DNA of 64,000 nucleotides from Siphonodentalium dalli (Eukaryota > Mollusca > Scaphopoda > Gadilida > Siphonodentaliidae), in contig CP136064.1 in NCBI GenBank assembly GCA_032622095.1, positions 134,365,129 to 134,429,128 on the forward strand, read 5' to 3'. Of this stretch, positions 13,601 through 28,600 are shown one piece after another. The notes under the pieces are model-generated. The model searched no databases. It had not been told where the DNA came from and saw only the letters and a program-made list of their open reading frames with translations. Numbering within the stretch: the stretch's first letter is position 1; each line of letters starts with the position of its first letter. The translations under genes and the position numbers were made by a program.

Positions 13601-16600
13601 CAGCAGCAATTTGATGTGCGAGTGGTTATCTCATAAAATGTAAATGGCTATATGCCTATGATAACATTGGTTTAAACGGCTAAGGCGTAATAAATTTGAA
13701 AATCGCCTAATGCTTACGCCGATGTGGCAGCCAAGAGAGGAAGCCAATCGCAAAAGAGAATAGCCATCTCGAATGAGAGGACGCGATAAGAGCGACAGCA
13801 TTGGTACATGCGAGCAGTTAGCTCATAAAATGTAAATGGCTATGCCTATGATAACGTCCGTTTAAACATATGTATGGTGTAATAATTGAGAAAATCACAG
13901 CAAATTGCTATCGCCGACGAGCCAACCATGATAGGAAGACAATCACAAAAAGAATAGCCATCTCAAAACAAGTGCCGCGCGAACGTCTGACAGCAATTGA
14001 ACGTGCAAGTGGCTAGCTCAGAAAACAAGCCTAAATCCCATAAAGTTTTGCAAGAATCAAATTGTACTATTTCTACAGCTGCTTCATAAAATTGAGTATC
14101 ATGATGGCTATGCCTATGCTGACAGTGATTTAACCGTCTACATGTATAAGGTGTAATAAATTTGAGATTCGTCAATTGCGATCGCCGACGTATCCACCAT
14201 GATAGGCGGACAAGCGCACAAATAGCCACTTAAAACGTGCCCTGATAACGAATTGGTTTTTGATTGGTCCCAAAAGGGACGTAATTCGCATGGTTCAACA
14301 CCCCCCAACGGAACGGAAGTAAATAATGGTTCGCTGTTTCTTGGTACACTGTGGGCGCATGGGCGTTTTGTTTATAAAACGGGTTTCAATTGTTATTCGA
14401 ATGCCAAGAAGTGCAAAGCGATTAATTCTATGAGTTGTTTATTCGTGTCCGACTGACCGCTTAAATTCAGGCATGCTTCCAATGGAATTCAGATATAATA
14501 TTTTAGATTTCTATGGCAGGGACACATAGCAGGGACACATAGAGGGATCCCCAGAGGGATCTATATGAATTGTGGGAGCTATTACATTATGTAGCCGTGA
14601 CACAGTTCGTTTAAATGAAAGTGTCAATGACACTGTAGCTCAACGTAGGTAGGGGAATAATTTAATGGTTTACAGTAAATGGAGAAATAGGAAAGATGCT
14701 GATTGAAATGTCTTACCTGCACCAAAGGATTTAGTCATGCAAAGAGTAAAATCCAAAATGGTTGCTGACAGCCATGTTTTTTGGCCGAACGACCCCAAAA
14801 TGACTCGTTCCGATCTACATGTCAATATTAACATCCATGACAAATTTCATGATTATCAGACGAATAGTACTACATGTAGCCCGCCCGCGCCAATGGATTT
14901 AATTTTGAAATCCATGATGGGCCACCAGTGGCCATGTTTTTTGGTTGAATGACCCCAAAATGACTAGTTCCCATCTACATGTCAATGTCAACAGCCATGA
15001 CAAATTTCATGAAGATCCTACCAAAGGTATGACCTGCAGCCCGCACCAAAGGATTTAGTCATGCAAAGAGTAAAATCCAAGATGGCTGCTGGTGGCCATG
15101 TTTTTTGGCCGAACAACCCCAAAATGACTCGTTTCCCATCTACATGTCATTGTTAACATTCATGACAAATTTCATGAAGTTCTGATCAAAGCTACGACCT
15201 GTAGCCCGCGGGAAAGGATTTAGTCATGCAAAGAGTAAAATCCAAGATCTACATGTCAATATTAACATCCATGACAAATTTCATGATGATCAGACTAACA
15301 GTACGACCTGTAGCCTGTGCTAATGGATTGAATTTTGAAATCAAAGATGGCTGCTGGCAGCCATGTTTTTTGTCGGAATGACCCCAAAATGACTCGTTCC
15401 CATCTATATGCCATTGTTAACTTCCATGACAAATTTTATAATTATCAGACTAAAGGTACGAACTGTAGCCCGTGCTAAAGGATTTAGTCATACAAAGAGT
15501 AAAATCCAAGATGGCTGCTGGCGGCCATGTTTTTTGGCCGAATGACCCCAAAATGACTCGTTCCCATCTACATGTCATTATTAACATTAATGACAAATTT
15601 TATGTTGATCAGACTAAAGGTACGACCTGAAGACCTGAAGCCCGTGCTAAAGGATTTAGTCATACAAAGAGTAAAATCCAAGATGGCTGCTGGCGGCCAT
15701 GTTTTTCAGCCGAATGACCCCAAAATGACTCGTTCCCATCGACATGTCATTGTTAACATTCATGACAAATTTCATGACAATAAGACGAACAGTACGGCCT
15801 GTAGCCCGTGCTAATGGATTGAATTTTGAAATCCAAGATGGCCGATGGCAGCCATGTTTTTTTTCCAAATGACCCCAAAATGACTCGTTCCCATCTACAT
15901 ATCAATGTCAACATCCATGACAAATTTCATAATAATCGGACCAAAGGTACGTACTGTAGCCCGTGCTAAAGGAAATTGTTGACGCATCACGCACACACAC
16001 ACACACACACGCACACACGGACGACGGATACCAAGCCATGGCAATAGCTCAAACTTTACAAAGTAAAGTTGAGCTAAAAATGGATAAACAGGCGAACGCT
16101 TCTGCCCGCTATAGAATGTACATGACGTCGTGCCCGCTATAGCGGGCAGCGGGGGTGAAAGAGTTAACTTAAGTTAAAAGCTCTATGTAAATACTATAGC
16201 ATAAAAGGTTTGTTAAAAAGGGGTTTGTTGTTTTAAGTATGGGAAGGAAGTAAGATAATGGAATATTTATTGAAGAAGTATAAAGTATGGTAGTTCAGTC
16301 ATGAACGTAGTGCGTATCCGGGAACTTGGAAGCATCAATCTGCGATAGCGGTCATGTTGACCTAAAAGTACCGGTGCCATCTAAACGAAACACCACTAAA
16401 GGTCGGAAGTAACGTTCGTACCCAAAATGGTTACGAAATCTACCGGAAGTGGAAGCGGATACAATTATTCTTTGTCCCAATTTCGTGCAAAAAATTAGGT
16501 CCCAAAAAACATTAGCAATTTGTTTATTTGTGCAACATAAATAAATTATTGCACCGATAACTACAATCTATGTATAAAGCCCTGAGGCGAATTTGGAAAG

Positions 16601-19600
16601 ATAACAGTAACTAATTAGTAAGTGAAGAAAAATTTACGCCGAACATTGAGATATCGAAACACGTGTCCCCGCGAATAAACAGTGAATTTTAACTTATAGA
16701 AGTTGAAATAAGATACAATTGACTATTATGTCGTGACAAATAACAAAACCAACGGGACGCTGTTTGCAAAAAATTTCTATTCCCGATTGATGGAGGACAA
16801 AGAGACTGCGCATGTCCGTACATAAAACGTACATCCTGTTCTTAAAGGGGTACCACCCGAACGTTCTAAATTTAGTTCGATGCTTTGAAAATAAAATTGA
16901 TTTCATAATCAAGGTTATATATTTTTTTATTTTTTTTGGTACAGATCAAGTTCGAATATGGGTTTGATCCGGAATTTTTTTTTTTTTAGCAAAGAATTCA
17001 ATCTAACAATTGTTTTGTTTTTTTAAGAGTGAATTTTTTTTTCGAAAAAGGGCCCTAACTCTGTTTAAAAGAAATCGGATCAAACCCATATTCGAACTCC
17101 ATCTGTATTTTGGGCTGAGAAACTCATACTCTGATTGATCCAACAACTAAGAATAGAATAAGATGTGTATAATTCACAATACTAACACATGTGTATACTA
17201 TTATACACTTTTATTTTTTAAGAAAAACAACTTGAAAAAATAATAAAAGCACAGATGTAGTTGAGTATCTTCTCCTATTCTAAAGGATAGAAAGACATGA
17301 TTGTATTCACATTCCAAATGCTAAAAAATGGGGGCGGGCTTATCTACGAGGACCACCCCATGTTTTATTTAGGTTAAAAAACCCAGACTGGGCTTATCTT
17401 CGAGGATGGGCTTACTGACGGGTGTATACAGTATACAACATTTGGTTCCGATCGGATAGAAAATGTTTGAGTTATCGCTTTATACGGATGGACAGACGGA
17501 CGGCTAGACAGATGGAAGGACAAACGACGAGTGGTCAATCCGGACGTCAACACTATGTGTACCATACTATGGTATGAGTAATGAAAGTGTCAATGACACT
17601 GTAGCTCAACTTGGAAAGGGAATAATTTAATGTATTACAGTCAATGGAGCGTTTAAGAATGTGGAAAGTTGAATGTCTAATACTAGTTTATAGACATGAA
17701 GAGAAAAGTAAAATCCAAGATGGCTGCGGGTGGCCATGTTTTTGTCCGAATGACCCCAAAATGAGTCGTTCCCATCTACATGTCATCGTTAACATCCATT
17801 TTATGACGATCAGACTAAAGGTACGACCTGTAGCCCATGCTAAAGAATTTAGTCATACAAAGAGTAAAATCCAAGATGGCCACTGGCGGCCTTTACAAAG
17901 AGTAAAATCCAAGATGGCTGCTGGCGGCCTTGTTTTTTGGCCGAATGACCCCCAAAATGACTCGTTCCCATCTACATGTCAATATTAACATCCATGACAA
18001 ATTTTATGATGATCAGACTAAAGGTACGACCTGTAGCCCATGCTAAAGGATTTAGTCATACAAAGAGTAAAATCCAAGGTGGCTGCAGGCGGCCATGTTT
18101 TTTGGCTGAATGACCCCAAAATGACTCGTTCCCATCTACATGTCATTGTTAACATCCTTGACAAATTTTATGATGATCAGACAAAAGGTACGACCTGTAG
18201 CCCGTGCTAAAGGATTTAGTCATACAAAGAGTAAAATTCAAGATGGCTGCTGGCGGCCATGTTTTTGGGCCGAATGACCCCAAAATGACTCGTTCCCATC
18301 TACATGTCAATATTAACATATATGACAAATTTCATGATGATCAGATAAACAGTACGACCTGTGGCCCGTGCTAATGGATTGAATTTTGAAATCAAAGATG
18401 GCCACTGGCGGCCATGTTTTTTGTCCGAATGACCCCAAAATGACTCGTTCCCATTTACATTCCAATTTCAAAAGCCATGACAAATTTTATGATGATCAGA
18501 CTAAAGGTACGTCCTGTAGCCCGTGCTAAAGGATTTAGTCATACAAAGAGTAAAATACAAGATGGCTGCTGGCGGCCATGTTTTTTGGCCGAATGACCCC
18601 AAAATGACTAGTTCCCATCTACATGTCATTGTTAACATCCATGACACATTTTATGATGATCAGACTAAAGGTACGACCTGCAGCCGTGCTAAAGAATTTA
18701 GTCATTCAAAGAGTAAAATCCAAGATGGCTGCTGGTGGCCATGTTTTTTGGCCGAATGACCCCAAAATTACTCGTTCCCATCTACATGTCAATATTTCAT
18801 GATCATCAGACAAACAGTACGACCTGTGGCCCGTGCTAATGGATTAATTTTTTTAATCCAAGATGGCCGCTGGCGGCCATGTTTTTTGTCAGAATGACCC
18901 CAAAATAACTCGTTCCCATCTACATTCCAATTTCAAGAACCAAGACAAATTTTATGAGGATCAGACTAAAGGTACGACCTGTAGCCCATGCTAAAGGATT
19001 TAGTCATACAAAGAGTAAAATCCAAGATGGCTGCTGGTGGCCATGTTTTTCGGCCGAATGACCTCAAAATGTCTCGTTCCCATCTACATGTCATTATTAA
19101 CATTCATGACACATTTCATGATGATCAGACTAAAGGTACAACCTGTAGCCCGTGCTAAAGGATTTAGTCATACAAAGAGTAAAATCCAAGATGGCTGCTG
19201 GCGGCCATGTTTTTTGCCTGAATGACCCAAAAATGACTCGTTCCCATCTACATGCCATTATTAACATTCTTGACAAATTTTATGATGATCAGACTAAAAG
19301 TAGGACCTGTAGCCCGTGCTAAAGGATTTAGTCATACAAAGAGTAAAATCCAAGATGGCTGCTGGCGACCATGATTTTTAGCCGAATGACCCCAAAATTA
19401 CTCGTTCCCATCTACATGTCATTGTTAATATCCATGACAAATTTTATGATGATCAGACTAAAGGTACGACCTGCAGCCTGTGCTAAAGAATTTAGTCATA
19501 CAAAGAGTAAAATCGAAGATGGCTGCTGGCGGCCATGTTTATAGGCCGAATGACCCCAAAATTACTCGTTCCCATCTACATGTCAATATTATCATCCATG

Positions 19601-22600
19601 ACAAATTTCATGGTGATCAGACGAACAATACGACCTGTGGCCCGTGCTAATGGATTAAATTTTGAAATCCAAGATGGCTGCTGGCGGCCATGTTTTTTGT
19701 CCGAATGACCCCAAAATGACTCGTTCCCATCTACATTCCAATTTCAACAGCCATGACAAATTTTATGATGATCAGACTAAAGGTACGACCTGTAGCCCGT
19801 GCTAAAGGATTTAGTCATACAAAGAGTAAAATACAAGATGGCTGCTGGCAGCCATGTTTTTTGGCCGAATGACCCCAAAATGACTCGTTCCCATCTACAT
19901 GTCATTATTAACATTCTTGACAAAATTTATGATGATCAGACTAAAAGTACGACCTGTAGCCCGTGCTAAATAATTTAGTCATACAAAGAGTAAAATCCAA
20001 GATGGCTGCTGGCGGCCATGTTTTTGGGCCGAATGACCCCAAAATTACTCGTTCCCATCTACATGTCAATATTAACATCCATGACAAATTTCATGAAGAT
20101 CAGACAAACAGTACGGCCTGTAGCCCGTGCTAATGGATAGAATTTTGAAATCCAATATGGCCACTGGCGGCCATGTTTTTTTTCCGAATGACCCCAAAAT
20201 TAATTTTTCTGGTCTAAATGTTGATGTCAACAGCTATGACAAATTTCATAATGATCCGACGAAAGGTACGACCTGTAGCCTGCATTGTTGACGCCTTACG
20301 TACACACGTACACACGGACGACAAAGCCATGGCAATAGCTCAAACTTTACAAAGTAAAGTTGAGCTAAAAATGCTCAAAGCAGGTTTTCGCTGATTTTGG
20401 TTATGTTACAGAAGATATATTCCTCTTCAAAATGGAATAAAAACCAACTTTATAGTCAAAATTGTTTTCTAGGTCAATCCTTTTATTGACCAGACTATTA
20501 ATGTTTGAGAGAGTTGCTCGCTCTTTTTCCATGCACACAATGAAGTAGGCTTTAATATAAGGGTATTGGTTACATCAGGAAAAGTATATTTATTTCTGTT
20601 TTACATTTCTCGAAGCTCTTTATGTTTACACGACTGTTGAATTTTCTTGTCTCTAATCTTGTTTCATAAGTCCATCAATGAAAAACCTAATTCATTTCAG
20701 TTGATCATTTTCTTAACTGTTTTTATTATAAGATTGCTGCAGTTTCAACACTGCATGGCTCCAGTCTATTTTAACTTATTATTTTGATGATTTTTTTTTT
20801 AAATGTCCATGCCGAGTTCTTTCCAAAGAGTGTTGGGAAGGAAGTTTTTCACCTTAATGTCCCATATGCAACATGCCATAGCTGAATGTTATCTCCACTA
20901 AGGCCCATATGAGGTCCCAATAACATATATATGGTGTTTTTGTAGTTAGTTTTTGTAGTTAGATATGTTTAAAATTGTTACACAGCCTATATCTGAGATT
21001 TTATATTCTTTAGTAAAAAAAATTACATAAGGGTGTAAACATGTATTTTTGGTCGTTTTGAGAACCACCCAACCCGGCATACCTTTCAGCAAAACATTTA
21101 CAACCCCCACCCTGCATGTACTAACTTTTAATTCATTTAGTGGCAAAATTATGAAAGAATTGATCGCACTCACAGCATAATATGATTGTCATAGGATTCA
21201 TCAGAAACAACAAACCCTGGTCCAAAATTCGCACTGAAACATCTTAATTTCACTTTGAAAACTCTGGAGAGAATATTTCTATCCACGGCATATTCTGAAC
21301 TCATCCCAAAAGCTTCATCCTTACAAGTGTTGAGCAAAAAATCACAAATATCTTCTTTTTAATAGTTCGTAAACTTCAGATTCACTACACGGCAGTGTGT
21401 ATTGGCATAATCAATATCAGAGTGCCAATTGTGTCAGCAGCTTGATGATTAGTTGGAGTTAGCATTGTACAATATCTCCCCACCCCAACTGGATATCTTT
21501 CCCTCACCAATCACTAAAAAGTTCTTTCTTCATTATATTTTGTTCATTTTCAATTAGTCCATGTAGATTTTTTTTTTTAAATTTGTGGTTCCCAACAATG
21601 AGCTTAATAGATTGAGGTTTGGGAAGATGTCAGTATTGCGACAAAAAAATTTGAGGGAATATTTTGTGAGAGGAAGATATTCAGACCTGGGTATCTCTTG
21701 TATCTTGTTCATTATCACTTGAAACATGTAGAAAAATATACTGCCAGTGTTCTCAATGGAAATGGTGCATGTGAAAGAAAATTATTTTCTTAGGCCTGGG
21801 TATCTCAATCCGTCCTCTCATATGAACATCACTTCAAAATAGGTGTCAAAGTTTTCACATGTAAAGTTTGTATCTTGTAATAATTTTTTCCTTCTGTTAA
21901 CACTAACAGGTATCCAAAATTCTGAGGCCAAATCTCTCCAAGATTTACAACAAGATATGCTGCACTTACCTCAAGAGATGAGTGTAATGTTTTGGTGTGT
22001 ATTTCTCAACCCACAAAAGTTCCTTACATCCTGCTTGAGATTCACCAACACCATCTCTGTCCCCACCATTGTCTGCATAATCATTTTGATGCTGGCGGAC
22101 GTCTTGTGTCAGTCGTTGTGCTTCTTTCAATAATGACTCGGTACGTTCATTCTCAAGCTGTTGTTTCAAATCTTGCACAGAAATATTCAGAAGTTTTACC
22201 TGCTTACTTTCTATCTGAACCGAGTGAGCAAAATCCTTTTCTGTTCTCACTTTCATGTACGATGTTGGGCCATATGATGATGAAACACTGATGAACTCTC
22301 CATATGGGACCTGTAAGTAAATAAAATTTATAACTAGTATGGCATATGCCACCGACGCTCAGTTTAAAGAGTGGGCAACACTAAATATTTGCATGGATGG
22401 AATATTTTTGATATTTTTTCTAAATCCAATAAGTGGGTATCCTTTCCCCTTAAACTGGGCTATCAATACACCAAAGCACAACCAAATCCGAATATCCATG
22501 CCCAAGTTATAAGCTGAAATTTTCATACAGATACAAAGTTAAGAACTTCCCAAGTCAAATAAGGGCTGGTAAAAATGATTGGACAAAACCGTAGTTTGCG

Positions 22601-25600
22601 GGAAACCTTTATCACATGTTGGGATATCACCATACCAAAGCACAACCATATTTGATGATCCTTGCCCGAATTTCAAGCTAAAATGTTCGTACAGAGACAA
22701 AATTCACCAATTTGCAAGTCAAACAAGGGCTGTAACTCTGGTAAAAATGAATGGACGGAACCTGTACATAGTAAGTCGGTATCCTTTCTCAACCAGTGCT
22801 GTCACCTTGCTGATGGCAAAGGACAACAAAATCTGATAAATTATACCCGAGTCACAAGCTGAAATATTTGTATGGAAACAAAATTAATAAATTTCCAAGT
22901 CAAACAAGGATCGTAACTCTAGTAAAATGTAATGGACGATATACTTAGTATGTGTGTAACCTGTGCTATCACCACGCCAAAGGACAACGAAATCCAAAAA
23001 TTAACACCCAAGTTACCAGGTGATAAATTCGGTTGGATGGGAGAACGGACGGACGTACCAACATTTTGGGATTTATGGGTTTATCAAACTATTATGAGCT
23101 TATTATCAGTCCAAAACTTGTTAGTTTCTTTACGAAAATACTAACACTTGGTTCTTATAAATTTGTAATATTTAAACTGGACCATACCACATCTTGTTTT
23201 CTTGGTGATATATCCATACATATGTGCACTCATAAACTCTAATGCCAAATAAGTTGTCGGCATGGCAAAATTTGACTATTCGTATTTTCATAAAACTTGG
23301 ACAATTTTAATACCTCATAAATTTTCGGACAAAGGGTCCACAAATATAAGGTGGACATATATTTCATCCATGTTTTAGGGGGTTAGTTCTCATATGTTAT
23401 GTTAGCTCATAAGGAGTGCCTGGCCAAATGTTGAATTGCAATAAAGAAGCCCATAATGATGGGCTGGGCCCATACCACATTTAGGAAGTTAACTGGACAA
23501 AACATGGCAGGATATGACCTTTCCAAACTCATGTGACGAAATAGAATTCACAAATTTTTGACAACCACGCTTTGTATGACCTTTTTGTTGGAGAACCGAC
23601 ATATAAAGTTATTAATTATACATCAATATCTCAAGGGATTTGTGATAATGTATTATTCTATAGACATTTACTTTGAAGCAGAACATACTTTTATCCAGTA
23701 TGCTTTCTTACTTATAGAACAGTACATCAAAAACGTTAATGGTGGGAAGAAATGACATCCAAAGAGGCCGTTGTTAATATATGGTACAATGAAATGTTAT
23801 GTTATAAATGGTGTTATGTGCTCCTAAATTGGAGGAGATGTGAAGTACAAAAAAACATTTGAGAAACAAAACGATGTAGCCCTGTAGTATTTGTATTACC
23901 TGTATCCCTGATACCACCGATGTAGCCCTGTGGTGTCCTTTCTCCCAAACAGTGCTATCACCATGCTGATGCCAAAGGACAACAAAATACGATAATTTAT
24001 ACCCGAGTTACAAGCCAAAATGTTTGTACGGACACAGAATTCATAAATATCACAAACGATACAGTACCAGTACCGTGATCTCATGTAGCACAAGAGCATG
24101 CAATATCCCAATTTTACTGTACTATATAGTATCTGGTCTTAGAATATTAGACAGGTCTAGATCAAGAACTTCTAACTTTAAACTGTCAGTTGATGAATAT
24201 TCAAGGCCGTCAGTGATTCTGGCATATCGATACAGACGGATTTCCTTTACCCATGCATAAATGAAAAAGTCTGTTCTTAGACAATCAAGTGGTTGTAGGT
24301 AGTTATTAACCATTCGTACTTTGTATTGAACCTGATGCACCAAAGCAAATGACACCCTAACCCGGAGCTCCCCGTGTTATTTTCCTTTAAATTAGACAGT
24401 TGCTTGTCACATGATGTTGGTTACGTTTAAATTGTGGCACAGGTCTATAACTTAACATGTTAGTCCCCATGAATCGCTAATCATGATAAGATCGAGAGAC
24501 TTTGTCCCGCCCAACTCCTAGGTAACAGTTGCTAGGCAACTACCCGGCATTGACTGGAAAATGCAAATATAGCTTTTAGCGTCGTAATTCAATGCCAGGA
24601 CTCATGCGTTTCTGCTGAATTGAACTAGTGCCTATGCGTTTCTGCTGAGCTGCACTGACATTTGATCGCAAAATAAAATTATAATATTATCAAAGTACAC
24701 CTTTGGATAACACCGCCATAAACAGTGACATATTATGATGTTGAGCTCGTATCATCAATAAGTCATAACTTATAAAACTAAGAATTACTGCTAAAGTATT
24801 TCTACCAATTGAGTAACTAGATTCAGGTTGAGCTGGAACTTGAGAAGTTTTTAATTTCAACCAATTGAAATGTCGTGGAAAGTGGAAAGGGTTAAGGTTG
24901 GGAAGCAACGCAAATGACGTCATCGTAAACAAGGCGCCTCAAAATCAAATCGTACACATGTACATGTCTCGCTTCGTCTCAGAAGCTGATTTAAATTCAT
25001 TCATTTTGACTGTTTCTGTGTCCTAAGATATTAAAAACTTGCGAGATATCTTTGAATGTGCTTAGGAAAGATCGTTTTGATATCTAATTTATTGGATTTT
25101 CCTCCCAAAAAGGTGAATTTCAGGCCTGCATTTGTTCAATGTGTTGTCAATCTCTGAATCTGATTCAGAAGCTCGTCTGCAACTGTAATTGGCTGAATTC
25201 GCATGTTTGAAGCAAACGTTTTCTCCACTAAAATTCTCTCAAAATGCACCACAATCTGTCAAATTCTCTCAATAATTCTATCTAAATACATCTTAGCTTT
25301 TGTTAGGATCAGATCTCCCCGTCGAGAAAGCGATATTTTGACCAAAACGACACTTGGGAAAATGATTGTTAAATTTGTTTACGCTGGTGTACACTGGATT
25401 TTTATCATCGAAACAAACCAATTTCTTCCATCTAAAAGATAATTACGTGCTGGACCCTGCCGTTTTAGGAATATATAAGTATTCCACACAGAAACACCGA
25501 GTCTCAGCTTAAAATAAAATTAAAAAACAGTTTTATCGACATATATAGATTTGAATGGGACAATCCCATGTTAAAATTTATCATCGGAAAAAAATAATTT

Positions 25601-28600
25601 CTTACATCTAAAACATAATTATGTAATGGACCCTGTCATTTTAGGAATATATAAGTATTCCACGTAGATATACCAAGTCTCAGCTTAAAATTTTGAAAAA
25701 TAAGAGTTTTATGGACATAAATCGTTTTGAATGGCAAATCCTATATTAAAATTTATCATCGAAAAAAAATTCTTTCTGCCATCTAGAACATAATTACGTG
25801 CTGGAACCTGTTATTTTAGGAATATATAAGTATTTCACTTAGACACACCAAGTCTCAGCTTAAAATTTTGAAAAATAAGAGTTTTATAGACATAAATCGA
25901 TTTGAATGGGAAATCCTGTGTTAAATAAATTTAGGGCTCTGCGAATGTTTTCTGATATGCTCCATATTGGACACCAGGGTACATATTTGACAATTTCTAC
26001 CTGATAATTGTGCGACAGTACAGTCACATTACTTTTTACGTCAACATTGGTCACTATCACTCGACAAATTTATTTCGGTTTATCGTATCAACCCCTATTG
26101 GTCTATCGTATTAACCACATATCCAATTATCCACATGTAACCAACCCAACCTCTAATCCTGGTCCAATTTATTATATTTTTCATCAGTATAGTCAAGTTA
26201 TGTACATATTTTTATCATGTGATCAATACTTATGGTATTACGTGTACTATGCCGTATACGTATATCAATTGCTATTCCTTTCTATATAATTCTGGTGCCA
26301 TCTATAGAGATAGACATAATTTCAGAACACCCCCCTCCACAAAATTTTATACAATTGTCGCTACAGTATAGTCGCGATGCATTACATGGCAACATTGATC
26401 GCTATAGCTCTACTAATTTATGTCAATTCATCGTATGAACTCCTTTTACTCCATATAACCAACCCAACATCTAATCCCGGCCCAAATTATTATTTTTCTT
26501 TTCATCGATATAGTGTTAGATACATATTTTATAATTTGATTCTAATTTGCATTGTACCACTATAGAAGTCAATAAATAACTATTCTGGCACTATATAGAG
26601 ATAACTGCTAGTAAGTTTCTGACACCCCCTCTATTTTATAGCCTTGTCGCAACAATAGAGTTGAGATGCATAATATATCAACATTGGTCATTATCGCTCT
26701 TCAAATCTATATCGGTATCAACCCATATTTCCCTGTATCGCCCACCCCTCCCCAAATTTTTCATTTGTATTATACACTCGTTACATATACATTTTATCAT
26801 TTTATACTGATTTGTATTCTGTATTTCTCTTCTGTTCAACAATGCCAAAATCATAACGGTGCAATGCCTTGTAACTTTTGCTTCAACATGCCAAGTTCCG
26901 CTGCAGACGATACAAAACTGACAACATTTCGAAATGTAAACAGGCTTCAAACTCACCAAAACCAAAGGTCCCAAGTCAAGGTCCAAAATCCCCAACGCAC
27001 TGATGTGAGGTATAATGATAACTCCATCTAAATAACCAATATAAGGATGTGAGGTATAATGATAACACCAACTAAATAACCAATATAAGGGTGTGAGGTT
27101 TAATTATAACTCCATCTACATAACCTGCAATATAAGGATGTGAGGTTTAATGATAACCCCATCCACATAACCAATATAAGGGTGTGAGGTTTAATGATAA
27201 CCCCATCCGCATAACCAATATAAGGATGTGAGGTTAATGATAACTCCATCCATATAACTAATAAATATGTCTGAAAATTAAACAAAAAAATTAAATTCCA
27301 TAGTCCAATATGGAAGTCCAATATGGACTACCCGTTACCTAATTCTGCTCCAAAAACATGTATTTTGAATATATGGATGTTTATGGGGAGAAGCCGATTA
27401 TTTCAATGACATTTTAATTCACTTGGGGCCAAAACCCGACCTACATGTACGGGAGCGCGTTTTGCGCGCGACTGTATCTTCAGCATATGTGCATCTTTAA
27501 TAAGCCAACAATTGGAATCCCAACAGAGAAGATTGGCGTGGGTCCCTTGCGCATAGACATCATTGATGATCTCTATGGGAATCAAAATTGACATTTAATA
27601 GACAATTTCGATTAACCGCAATAACTTAAGGAAACTCTAATTGCGCTTAAGCCCAATGAGAATGCAATAAGACATAAAATAGTTATAATTGTATTGTAAC
27701 TATTGGTTTATTCTTTAATCATACCCACATATATTATAATAGAATAGTACTATTATTATTAATAGTGCTCGTAGTACTTATTAATACCACCTTACCGTCA
27801 ATATTCTAGCATGGTTAGTTTCAAAATCACAACGTTAATTGTTATTACTATTTGTGTGTACTGTATATATACATCAGTCATCAATTGAGAAACTTAAGCA
27901 CAGCCTGGTTGAATATCTACCATATCAATACCACTCAGGACAGTGGGCGTTTTTCCTCAATTAATTGAATTTCTTGTTTATGTATTAAGTAATACCCTAA
28001 TGTGAAGTCAGAGATATACCCAACCAGAAGAGTGAACTAAATGTCTTATTTAAGAGTAGCAACCAGATATCACAACATTGGAACCCACATGGACCTAAGT
28101 GTATGCATAAAGCAAATGGTCGCTATATCTGTACTGCCATGATATTTGTGTGTTTCATTGGTATACAAAAAATAATACAATCACAGAATTCTGATTAATT
28201 CAGCCTTGGATAATAATAAGCAACACCTTTCAAAACCTTCATTTATCAGAGAAATTGCACAATTACATATTTTCATAACAGTTGATTTATATAAAAAAAA
28301 ATCTTGATTTAAATCAAATAAATCAATTATTTTGATTTATTTAAAAAAATTAAAAAATTCACCAACCCTGGCCGATAACTATCCACACTGTTTTTTAATC
28401 TGTTGGTTTGGACAATAGGTTCTCCAATAACTCTCATTGAGACCTGAGTCAATCTCCTGATTTATCAGCCTGAGAGTTCTGGCTGTGACAAAATTCAATT
28501 AAAATGTCAACAACAATGTCAACATAACCTGATCGCCCGAACTTCAATTCGAACCGAATTTTGGACCAGTTATTTTGACATTCATGCGATTATAAGAACA

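Noticed and set aside
15572-19225. Frames sharing KMAAGGHVF, NDPKMTRSH and similar peptides
   Set aside because: They are translations of the 160-bp core units of the pearl-like element; frames differ between units and none is conserved as protein.
24061-25400. Extra CHTF18 exon in intron 2
   Set aside because: No frame with flanking splice sites of suitable phase resembles Ctf18, and exons 2 and 3 already join in phase 0.
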